Shown here piece after piece: positions 33,486-40,798 of a DNA stretch of 64,000 bases. Made by a program: the position numbers and the translations under genes. Origin of the DNA: Microbacterium sp. M28 (GTDB taxonomy: Bacteria > Actinomycetota > Actinomycetes > Actinomycetales > Microbacteriaceae); the NCBI RefSeq assembly GCF_025836995.1, contig NZ_CP107546.1:868001-932000 (forward strand), in the 5' to 3' direction. The notes beneath the pieces were generated by a model. That model saw only the letters and a list, made by a program, of their open reading frames with translations, made no database searches and had not been told where the DNA came from. Position 1 is the first letter of the stretch. Every line of letters starts with the position of its first letter.

Positions 33486-35291
33486 ATGATGCCTCGTGCC
33501 ACCATCCAGGACGGCAGCTACCCGCGACCTCGCCTCGTGCGCGAGAGCTGGACGCCGCTGGACGGCGACTGGAGCTTCGCCTATGACGACGCGGACCACG
33601 GGCTGAGTGAACGATGGTTCGCCGCGGTCGACGAAAGCGTGTTCCCGCTGTCGATCACGGTGCCCTTCGTGCCGGAGAGCGCGGCATCCGGCCTCGGCGA
33701 AACGGGGTATCACGCGGTCGTCTGGTACCGCCGTGTGATCACCGCGCGTCGCCGCCCTGGCGTACGAGTGATCCTGCACTTCGGCGCCGTCGATCACGAG
33801 GCGCGCGTATGGGTCGACGGACAGCAGGTCGCCGTGCACCGCGGAGGCCAGACCGCCTTCAGCGCCGACATCACGGACGCGCTCGGTGACGGAGACGAGC
33901 ACGTCATCGTGGTGCGTGCGCACGATGATCCGCACGACACCGAGCTCCCTCGAGGAAAGCAGGACTGGCGGGAGAGCCCGCACGGCATCTGGTACCAGCG
34001 CAGCACCGGCATCTGGCGTTCGGTCTGGTGCGAGGAGGTCGCCGAGCAGCACGTCGTCTCCTTCGACTCGACGTTCGAGAGCACGCGCGCCACCGTCGGC
34101 GTGCAGATCGTGCTCGCGCACCAGCCGTCGGCAGGCCAGCGCGTGCGGGTCGCGCTGCATCACGACGAGAAGCCGCTGGGGTCGGCCGTCTTCGACGCCC
34201 TCAGCACACGCGTCGGCGGTTCGATCGAGCTGCCGGTGCTGAGGAACGCGCAGGAACGGGAGCATTTCCTCTGGTCGCCCGAGCATCCGACGCTCATCGA
34301 TGTGACCGTCGACGTGCTCGACGAAGAGGACGACGTCCTCGACCAGGTCGGCAGCTACGTCGGACTGCGCACCACCGAGGTCGATCGCGGCTGGTTCGTT
34401 CTGAACAGTCACCCGTACTACATCCGCTCCGTGCTTCAGCAGGGATACTGGCCCGACAGCCACCTGACGGCGCCGTCGCCGGAGGCCTACCGCACCGAGG
34501 TCGAGGCGATCAAGGCGCTGGGCTTCAATGCCGCTCGCATCCATCAGAAGGTCGAGGACCCGCGCTTCCACTTCTGGGCCGATCGCCTCGGGCTGCTGCT
34601 ATGGGGCGAGACCGCCGGCGCGTACGAGTACACGCCGCGTGCCGCCGCCGCTCTGATGTCGGACTGGTCCGAGATCGTGGAGCAGTACCGCGGACACCCG
34701 AGCATCGTCACGTGGGTTCCGATCAACGAGAGCTGGGGCGTCCAGGACATGCACCGATCGCGCCAGCAGCGGGAGTTCGTGCAGGCCATCGCGTCGTTCA
34801 CCCGGGCGCTCGATCCGACGCGGCCGGTCGTGTCCAACGACGGGTGGGAGCACATCGACAGCGACATCATCGCGATCCACGACTACACGACGGATCCCGA
34901 AGCGCTCGCCGCGAACTACGCCTCGCTCGACGCGGTGCGCACGCTGCTCGCGGGCCCCGGTCCGGCGAACCGCCGGCCGACGCTCGTCGAGACTCGGGCG
35001 TCGATCGACGACGGCCTCCCGCTCATGGTGACGGAGTTCGGCGGCATCTCGTATGCGGGGGAGGGGACCTGGGGCTACGCGGTCGTCAACACCGACGAGG
35101 ACTATCGGCTCACGGTCGGCGGGCTGTTCGCGGCGCTGCACGCCAGCCCCGTCGTCACCGGGTTCTGCTACACGCAGCTCACCGACACCCTGCAGGAGGC
35201 AAACGGGTTGCTGCGGGCGGATCGCTCGCCCAAGCTGCCCTTCGAGGTGCTGCGCTCGCTCGTCACGGGCACTCCTGCGGGCGCGGTGTGA
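33486..35291 (+). CDS. Glycoside hydrolase family 2 protein
   Basis: The 601-residue enzyme has a GH2 sugar-binding jelly roll (about 15-190: TVPFVPES, GYHAVVWYRR, RVILHFGAVDHEARVWVDGQ), an immunoglobulin-like domain (about 190-300) and a TIM barrel. The acid/base is E415 in WVPINESWG and the nucleophile E517 in MVTEFGG. There is no signal peptide, so it acts on an imported glycoside. Activity (beta-galactosidase, glucuronidase or mannosidase) cannot be set by eye. AGGAG lies eight bases before the ATG. It is under the divergent LacI regulator; no transporter is linked. Confidence 0.92.
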   Translation: MMPRATIQDGSYPRPRLVRESWTPLDGDWSFAYDDADHGLSERWFAAVDESVFPLSITVPFVPESAASGLGETGYHAVVWYRRVITARRRPGVRVILHFGAVDHEARVWVDGQQVAVHRGGQTAFSADITDALGDGDEHVIVVRAHDDPHDTELPRGKQDWRESPHGIWYQRSTGIWRSVWCEEVAEQHVVSFDSTFESTRATVGVQIVLAHQPSAGQRVRVALHHDEKPLGSAVFDALSTRVGGSIELPVLRNAQEREHFLWSPEHPTLIDVTVDVLDEEDDVLDQVGSYVGLRTTEVDRGWFVLNSHPYYIRSVLQQGYWPDSHLTAPSPEAYRTEVEAIKALGFNAARIHQKVEDPRFHFWADRLGLLLWGETAGAYEYTPRAAAALMSDWSEIVEQYRGHPSIVTWVPINESWGVQDMHRSRQQREFVQAIASFTRALDPTRPVVSNDGWEHIDSDIIAIHDYTTDPEALAANYASLDAVRTLLAGPGPANRRPTLVETRASIDDGLPLMVTEFGGISYAGEGTWGYAVVNTDEDYRLTVGGLFAALHASPVVTGFCYTQLTDTLQEANGLLRADRSPKLPFEVLRSLVTGTPAGAV

Positions 35292-35295
35292 AGCG

Positions 35296-35359
35296 GAGGG
35301 CGAAGGGACCGATGGTCTGAGCCTCAGACCGCGACGACGGCGCCGGTCCCTTCGCCCTC
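35296..35359. terminator. Nested hairpins joining the 3' ends of the GH2 and SDR genes
   Basis: A 16-bp perfect inverted repeat (35296-35311 with 35344-35359) encloses a second hairpin, GGTCTGA-GCC-TCAGACC (35314-35330). The right arms are inside the C-terminal codons and stop of the convergent SDR gene, so coding sequence doubles as terminator. Confidence 0.75.
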
Positions 35360-35923
35360 GATCACCTCGACGAACGCTCCGGCGACGTCGGAGGCCGGGA
35401 CGGGCGTGAACCCGGGGAAGCTCGCGTGGTAGCCGGGCGCCTCGAGCAGCACGTTCGGGCTGATCGCGTTGATGCGCAACCCGCGCGGAAGGTACGGGGC
35501 AGCGGCGCGGACGTACGCGTTCAGGGCGCCGTTTGCGACCGAGGCCGCAGCACCCGTCGGTACCGGGCGGCCGTCGAGGATGCCCGTCGTGACCGTGATG
35601 GAGCCGCCGTCGCGCAGTCGCGTCGCCGCGAGCGCCGCCACGGAGATCTGGCCCAGCGTCTTGTCGTCGAAACCGGCACGGAAGTCGTCCTGTGTCAGCT
35701 CGCTCAGGGGCTTGAACGGCACCGAGCCCACTGCCGTGACGACGGCATCCAGGGGCCCGACGCGGTCGAACAGTGCGACGAGCGAGTCTTCGTCGCGGAG
35801 ATCGACGCGCTCGCCGGTGCTGCGCGATGCGCGGGTGACGTGGTGTCCGCGGGCGTCGAGAACGTCGGCGACGGCCGATCCGATGAGTCCCGAGGCTCCG
35901 ATGACGAGGATGTTCTGAGGCAC
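35324..35923 (-). CDS. Short-chain dehydrogenase-like protein without the YxxxK pair
   Basis: The 199-residue protein has the Rossmann start ILVIGASGLIGSAVADVL and the late RINAISPN block of SDRs, but is short and has Ala and Asn where the catalytic Tyr and Lys of YxxxK should be (GAAASVANGALNAYVRA). Such atypical SDRs exist as a recognised subgroup whose activity is uncertain. The start is GTG. It is divergent from cydDC, and its 3' end forms a nested hairpin with the GH2 gene. Confidence 0.82.
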   Translation of the reverse strand: MPQNILVIGASGLIGSAVADVLDARGHHVTRASRSTGERVDLRDEDSLVALFDRVGPLDAVVTAVGSVPFKPLSELTQDDFRAGFDDKTLGQISVAALAATRLRDGGSITVTTGILDGRPVPTGAAASVANGALNAYVRAAAPYLPRGLRINAISPNVLLEAPGYHASFPGFTPVPASDVAGAFVEVIEGEGTGAVVAV

Positions 35924-35978
35924 GATCTGCTCCTTGTGTCGACCTCCAGCCTCTCATTCCGGATCGGTCCGGCAGTAC

Positions 35979-35995
35979 TTCTACGCATTGTAGAA
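35979..35995. promoter_or_regulatory. Candidate BlaI operator at the cydDC promoter
   Basis: TTCTAC-GCATT-GTAGAA is a perfect 6-bp inverted repeat with a 5-bp spacer. Its right half is part of TAGAAT (35991-35996), a consensus-like -10 placed six bases before the cydDC GTG. The same element recurs in the blaI-cydA gap, so a common repressor is likely. Confidence 0.75.
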
Positions 35996-36002
35996 TTCAA
36001 GG

Positions 36003-39000
36003 GTGAGTCGAGCCGAGGTCCCGAACGATCCGTGGGTGCTCGAAGCCGAGCGTGCGGCGCAGGCCCCCGGCTTCCAGCGTCCCGACCTGTCTGCGGTGCC
36101 TCGGCGGTCGCTGTACGGACTCGGCGTGCTCGCGGCGGCGCGAGCCCTCGGACTCGTGCTCATAGCCGAGGCCGTCGCGCGGGGGATCGGCGCGCTCGCC
36201 GGAGGGGGCCTCGATGCGGGCGCGGTCCGGCTGATCCTCGTCCTCGGTCTGCTCGGCGCGCTGCTGCGGGCGGGTGGCGAGTGGGCGACGTCCGTGCTCG
36301 CACGGCGCCTGGCCACCGGCGTCAAGCGTGATCTGCGACGGCGTCTGTGGCGTCGCATCGCGGACGGCGACGTCTCGGGGGGCGGGATCGCCGTTCTTGC
36401 CGCCGACGGGCTGGACGATCTGGACGACTACTTCGTGCAGACCGTGCCGGCGGTCATCTCGGCGGCGGTGGTGCCTCTGATCGTCGGCGCGCGCATCCTC
36501 GGTGCCGACTGGCTCAGCGCGCTCGTGATCGTGCTGACGGTGCCGCTCGTGCCCCTGTTCATGATCCTGATCGGCAAGCACACCCAGCAGCGCACGGATG
36601 CCGCCCTCAGCGCCCTGACGCGCCTGGCGGATCATCTCGCCGAACTCGCACGCGGACTCCCGGTGCTTGTCGGGCTGGGTCGTGTCGCCGAGCAGACCCG
36701 CGCGCTGGATGACATCCAGACGCGCTACCGCACGCGCACGCAGGAGACGCTGCGCTGGGCGTTCCTGTCGGCGCTCGCCCTGGAGCTGATCGCGACGATC
36801 TCGGTCGCGATCGTCGCCGTGTTCCTCGGGCTGCGCCTGCTGAACGGCACCATGGAGCTCGAGCCGGCGCTGCTGGCGCTCATCCTCGCGCCGGAGTGCT
36901 TCACGGCGCTGCGGGAGGTCGGCACCGCCTTCCACGCGTCCCAGGACGGTCTGTCGGTGCTCGACCGTGCGAAGGCGCTGCTCGGCCGCGCGACGGGTGG
37001 CGACGTGCGAGAGCCGGGCGGTGACACGATCCGCATCGAGTCGCTGTCGGTCCGCTACGCGGGGCGCGATCGCCCCGCCCTGGAGATGATCGACGCCGAG
37101 ATGCGAGGCATCACTGCGATCACGGGCCCGAGCGGCGCGGGCAAGTCGACCCTGCTCGCCGCGCTCGCCGGTGTTCTGCCCTCGGACGCCGAGGTCGACG
37201 GCCGAGTGGTCGGGATCGCTGCGGACAGCGTTGCGTGGGCGCCGCAGGCGCCGCGCGCATTCGCCACGACGCCGGTCGACGAACTGGCGCTCTACGGCGC
37301 GGACCGCTCGGCGCTCGATGAAGTCGGGCTCGCGGCGCTCGCTCACGCGTCCGTGGCGGAGCTCAGCCCGGGAGAGCAGCGCCGCTTGGCGGTGGCCAGG
37401 GCGCTCGCGCGCGTGGATGCCGGGGCTCGGTTGCTCGTGCTGGACGAGCCGACGGCTCACCTGGACCCGATCGCGGCCGATCTCGTGCGCGCGGCGATCC
37501 TTCGACGCGCCGATCGCTGCGTGGTCGTTCTGGCCAGTCATGAACCGGAGACGCTGGCGCTGGCGACTGTCGCGATCCCGGTCGGACCGACGATCGACGG
37601 GGCGGTCGCTGCGGCTCCCGACACAGAGGTGGCGCATCATGCCGCCGTGCACGACTCGGAGCGTCCGGATGCGACCCCCGCAGAGGACGGGACCGCGGCG
37701 GGTGAGGTGGTGCGGATCGGCGCCGCGGAGCCCACCCCAGGACGCCTCGCGACCGCCGGGCGGCCGGACCGTCTCACGCTGCGCGCGCTCCTTCGGCCGC
37801 ACCGGTGGGTCTGGATCGCCTCGGTCCTGCTCGCCGCGCTCGCCGCCGGTCTCGGCATCGCGCTCACGGCGGTGTCCGGCTGGCTCATCGTGCGAGCGAG
37901 CATCGAGGAGTACATCATGTACCTCCTCGTCGCCATCGTCGGCGTCCGTGCGTTCGGCATCGGCCGCGCTGTCGGCCGCTATGCCGAGCGCCTGGTGACC
38001 CACCGTGCCGCATTCCAGGTGGTCGATGCGCTGCGCCTGCGGCTGTGGGGCGCGATCGCGGCACGAGGCGCGGGGTCGCGTCGCCTGCTCGAGGGCGGCG
38101 CACCACTGGACTACCTCGTCACGCTCGCCGACGATCTGCGCGATCAGCTGCCCCGCGTGCTTCCGCCGATCGGTGCCGGCGTGCTGGTCATGGCAGCGGC
38201 GATCGTCACCACGGGGTTCGTGACGCCGCACCTGACCGTGCTCGTCGCGCTCATGCTGGTGCTCGCAGTCGCGACGGCATCTCTCGTCGCGATCACCTCC
38301 GAGCACGGCGCGGGCGCCGCGCGCGTCGCTGCTCGCTCGGAGATCGTGCGGGGAACGGCCGCGCTCACGACGGCCTCGGACGATCTGCGCGGCAACGCCG
38401 CGTCGAGGGCTGCGCTGGACGTCCTGGATGCCGCGGCCGCTCGGCTCGCGGAATCGGAGCGCCGCGCGGCGTGGTCCGCCGGGCTGGGGTCGGCGATGGT
38501 GACCGCGGCGTTGGCGGTGCTGGCCGTCGTGATCGCGCCGCTGTCGTCGCAGGTGCCGGCCGAGAACGCGTCCGTGATCGCTCTGCTCGCCCTCGCGTTG
38601 ATCGAGCCGCTCATCGGTCTCGTGGCCGCGGCGCACCGTGTTCCGTCGCTGCGTGCCCTGCTGGCGCGCCTGGGCCCGGTTCTGCAGCCGGCTCCTGCAC
38701 CCCGTTGGGGGACCTCGACGCCGGATGCCGAAGTCGAGGAGCTCGCCCTGGACGACGTGACGATCCGGTATCCGGGTGCTGCGCATCCGGCCGTGGCCGA
38801 CGTCAGCGGCACGGCCCGCCGTGGGCGCTGGCTCGTCCTGGGCGGGCCGTCTGGCTCGGGGAAGTCGACCGTGCTGTCCGCCGTCATGGGGGCGCTGCGC
38901 GTGGAGCGGGGGGCCATCGTCGCGGACGGCGCACCCCTCACGCACCTGGAGGAGCGCGCGTGGCGCGACCGTGTGGCCTGGTGTCCGCAGGACGCGTACG

Positions 39001-39386
39001 TCTTCGACTCGACGCTGCGGGGGAACCTCCTGCTGGCGCGTACGCGTGCGGACGCCCCGAACGAGCAGGCCATGCGGTCCGCATTGGAGCGCGCCGGGCT
39101 GGGCGGGCTGCTGGGCGGCCTGTCGGACGGGCTCGACACTCGTGTCGGAGCCGGGGGATCGGCGCTCTCGGGAGGGGAACGTCAGCGCCTGGCGGTCGCG
39201 CGGGCGCTGTTGACGCGCGCGGACGTCCTCCTGCTCGACGAGCCGACCGCGCACCTGGACGAGCCGACCGCCGCGGCCATGATGGCGGATGTGCGTATGG
39301 CGACCGCCGATCGCGTCGTGCTGCTGGTGTCGCATCGCGGGGGAGACCGAGAACCGTCCGACGACGTGGTGACTCTCCCACGGTGA
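36003..39386 (+). CDS. cydDC: Fused CydD-CydC thiol-reductant ABC exporter
   Basis: The 1127-residue polypeptide contains two complete ABC exporter halves. The first has membrane helices in about 30-280, Walker A GPSGAGKST near 375, signature LSPGEQRRLA near 454 and Walker B LLVLDEPT. The second has membrane helices in about 600-870, Walker A GPSGSGKST near 947, signature LSGGERQRLA near 1054 and LLLDEPTAHLDEP. CydDC exports cysteine/glutathione and is needed to assemble cytochrome bd. A single-chain fusion is known in Micrococcales. GTG follows TAGAAT by six bases, so the transcript looks leaderless, and the -10 lies in the candidate BlaI site. Confidence 0.92.
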   Translation: MSRAEVPNDPWVLEAERAAQAPGFQRPDLSAVPRRSLYGLGVLAAARALGLVLIAEAVARGIGALAGGGLDAGAVRLILVLGLLGALLRAGGEWATSVLARRLATGVKRDLRRRLWRRIADGDVSGGGIAVLAADGLDDLDDYFVQTVPAVISAAVVPLIVGARILGADWLSALVIVLTVPLVPLFMILIGKHTQQRTDAALSALTRLADHLAELARGLPVLVGLGRVAEQTRALDDIQTRYRTRTQETLRWAFLSALALELIATISVAIVAVFLGLRLLNGTMELEPALLALILAPECFTALREVGTAFHASQDGLSVLDRAKALLGRATGGDVREPGGDTIRIESLSVRYAGRDRPALEMIDAEMRGITAITGPSGAGKSTLLAALAGVLPSDAEVDGRVVGIAADSVAWAPQAPRAFATTPVDELALYGADRSALDEVGLAALAHASVAELSPGEQRRLAVARALARVDAGARLLVLDEPTAHLDPIAADLVRAAILRRADRCVVVLASHEPETLALATVAIPVGPTIDGAVAAAPDTEVAHHAAVHDSERPDATPAEDGTAAGEVVRIGAAEPTPGRLATAGRPDRLTLRALLRPHRWVWIASVLLAALAAGLGIALTAVSGWLIVRASIEEYIMYLLVAIVGVRAFGIGRAVGRYAERLVTHRAAFQVVDALRLRLWGAIAARGAGSRRLLEGGAPLDYLVTLADDLRDQLPRVLPPIGAGVLVMAAAIVTTGFVTPHLTVLVALMLVLAVATASLVAITSEHGAGAARVAARSEIVRGTAALTTASDDLRGNAASRAALDVLDAAAARLAESERRAAWSAGLGSAMVTAALAVLAVVIAPLSSQVPAENASVIALLALALIEPLIGLVAAAHRVPSLRALLARLGPVLQPAPAPRWGTSTPDAEVEELALDDVTIRYPGAAHPAVADVSGTARRGRWLVLGGPSGSGKSTVLSAVMGALRVERGAIVADGAPLTHLEERAWRDRVAWCPQDAYVFDSTLRGNLLLARTRADAPNEQAMRSALERAGLGGLLGGLSDGLDTRVGAGGSALSGGERQRLAVARALLTRADVLLLDEPTAHLDEPTAAAMMADVRMATADRVVLLVSHRGGDREPSDDVVTLPR

Positions 39387-39410
39387 CCGCCGGTACGAGA
39401 AACGGATGCT

Positions 39411-39457
39411 GTGACGGATCACGGACCGATCGACGTGAGACATCCGTGATTCGTCAC
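39411..39457. terminator. Bidirectional terminator between cydDC and the M56 gene
   Basis: A 15-bp stem with one mismatch (39411-39425 with 39443-39457; GTGACGGATCACGGA against its near-complement) and a 17-nt loop lies in the gap between convergent genes. Confidence 0.75.
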
Positions 39458-39485
39458 CGTGTCCGTGAAACGTCGCCGTCCTCGA

Positions 39486-40310
39486 TCAACGAGCGAGGGG
39501 AGTGAGCCGGCGGAAGCGGTCGCTGACCCGCGTCGAGCCCGACACGACGCGCTCGGCGCCCGGGACGCCGCTCGCGCCGACCGCGAGGATCGCACGCGCG
39601 AGGACCTCGTCTCGTACCTCGCGCCTGGCGTGATCGTCGGCGAGCATCTCGACGAGGGCCGCGACCTCGGCCTCCGCGCGTGCGGCGATCGGGAACCAAG
39701 GCAGCGCCGAACGCCAGGCGCGGAACGCCAGCAGCAGCAGATCGTGGCGCTGCTCGACGTGCGCGCGCTCGTGCGCGATCACGGCGACGAGCTCATCGGC
39801 ATCCAGCCGGTCCAGCAATCCCTGCGACAGCACCGTCACCGATCGCGCGCCGTTCGGCAGGCAGTAGGCCACCGGAACGGCGTCGTCGATCACTCGTGTG
39901 CGCGCCCGCGTCGGGTGCGGCGATGTGAGCATGTCGAGCAGAGCGAGGTGGCGGTGACGCTGCCGGGTCACCTGTACGACCGTCACGGCGAGATGCGCCA
40001 GCAGATACACGGTGAAGGCGATCGCGGGGATCAAGGCGATCCAGGGGTGGCCCGGGGCGACGGAGTACCCCGCCAGCGCCAGTGCGCCGATCATCGACAA
40101 CCCGCCGGCGAGTCCGATCGCCTGCCAGAGCAGCAGCGCGATCACCGGCATCCGCATGGGCCAGGACGTGCGCGACAGCGCCACCGGCACGGGCCACGCG
40201 AGAGCGACCGCTACGACGCCGAGCGCGATGGCTGCGGAGACGATCACCCCGTGCGGGATGACCAGTGCGCCGACGAGCGCTTCGTCGCTCACAGCGGCCA
40301 GCGGGCTCAT
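39486..40310 (-). CDS. M56-family membrane metallopeptidase (BlaR-like, no sensor domain)
   Basis: The roughly 274-residue protein has three or four membrane helices (about 14-40, 53-80, 90-114) and a cytosolic gluzincin domain with H180-ERAH184 in ELVAVIAHERAHVEQRHD. It lacks the extracellular penicillin-binding domain of BlaR1/MecR1, so the signal it senses is different or comes through the membrane part. M56 peptidases cleave their cognate BlaI/MecI repressor. It follows blaI by 10 bp in the same direction. The start is uncertain; an open frame continues upstream into blaI. Confidence 0.85.
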   Translation of the reverse strand: MSPLAAVSDEALVGALVIPHGVIVSAAIALGVVAVALAWPVPVALSRTSWPMRMPVIALLLWQAIGLAGGLSMIGALALAGYSVAPGHPWIALIPAIAFTVYLLAHLAVTVVQVTRQRHRHLALLDMLTSPHPTRARTRVIDDAVPVAYCLPNGARSVTVLSQGLLDRLDADELVAVIAHERAHVEQRHDLLLLAFRAWRSALPWFPIAARAEAEVAALVEMLADDHARREVRDEVLARAILAVGASGVPGAERVVSGSTRVSDRFRRLTPLAR

Positions 40311-40320
40311 GGGCAGAGCG

Positions 40321-40677
40321 TCAGGCCGCGCCGGAGAGCAGCTGACGCAGGACGGCCGCATCCTCGGGGGACACGCCACCCACGAAGCGCTCGAGTACGG
40401 CGGTGCGGTCGCCGGCATCGCCGAGGACCGAGTGCATGAGTTCGGCGACATGATCCGCCCGAGATGCGACGGCCGTGTAGCGGTGCGGTCTGGCGGAGCG
40501 GTCCGATGCGACGAACCCCTTCTTCTCCAGCCGCGAGAGCACGGTGAGCAGGGTCGTCACCGCGAGTGCGCGCCCCTCCGCATCCAGCTGTTCCTTCACG
40601 TCGTACGCCGTGACGGGGGTCGCGGCATCCCAGATCGCATCCATGACGGTGCGTTCGAGTTCTCCGAGCGTTCCCAT
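40321..40677 (-). CDS. BlaI/MecI/CopY-family repressor
   Basis: The 118-residue protein starts MGTLGELERTVMDAIWDAATPVTAYDVKEQL with the winged helix and recognition helix (TTLLTVLSRLEKKGFV), and has a C-terminal dimerisation helix pair (about 80-118). Proteolysis by the M56 partner would inactivate it. GGAGG lies seven bases from the ATG. It is divergent from cydA with three phased TTCTAY-N5-GTMGAA sites between them, one overlapping its own TAGAAT -10 (40696-40701, minus strand). It is therefore probably the regulator of itself, cydAB and cydDC. Confidence 0.92.
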   Translation of the reverse strand: MGTLGELERTVMDAIWDAATPVTAYDVKEQLDAEGRALAVTTLLTVLSRLEKKGFVASDRSARPHRYTAVASRADHVAELMHSVLGDAGDRTAVLERFVGGVSPEDAAVLRQLLSGAA

Positions 40678-40696
40678 GTCATTCCTCCGGGATCTA

Positions 40697-40755
40697 TTCT
40701 ACCCCCAGTCGAATTTGTTCTATGCTCTGTCGAAGAAGTTCTACAACTGGTAGAA
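40697..40755. promoter_or_regulatory. Three 21-bp-phased BlaI operators between blaI and cydA
   Basis: Three 17-bp elements lie at 40697-40713 (TTCTACCCCCAGTCGAA), 40718-40734 (TTCTATGCTCTGTCGAA) and 40739-40755 (TTCTACAACTGGTAGAA). Starts are exactly 21 bp apart, two helical turns, so dimers would bind one face. The third is a perfect inverted repeat and contains a TAGAAT -10 for cydA (40751-40756); the first contains the blaI -10. A 12-bp palindrome ATTCACGTGAAT (40755-40766) abuts the third. Confidence 0.8.
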
Positions 40756-40798
40756 TTCACGTGAATCCCTGGACCAGGCTCTTTGAAGGAGACCAGCA

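Noticed and set aside
33351..34571. Long upstream extension of the LacI gene frame
   Set aside because: It runs antisense through the GH2 gene; the Shine-Dalgarno and HTH place the start at 33350.
35997..39443. 1148-codon minus-strand frame opposite cydDC
   Set aside because: Shadow of the fused ABC exporter; composition is Arg/Gln/His-rich junk typical of antisense frames in GC-rich DNA.
39486..40677. Beta-lactam resistance sensor system
   Set aside because: BlaI and M56 are present, but the penicillin-binding sensor domain and a beta-lactamase are missing, and operators sit on cyd genes.
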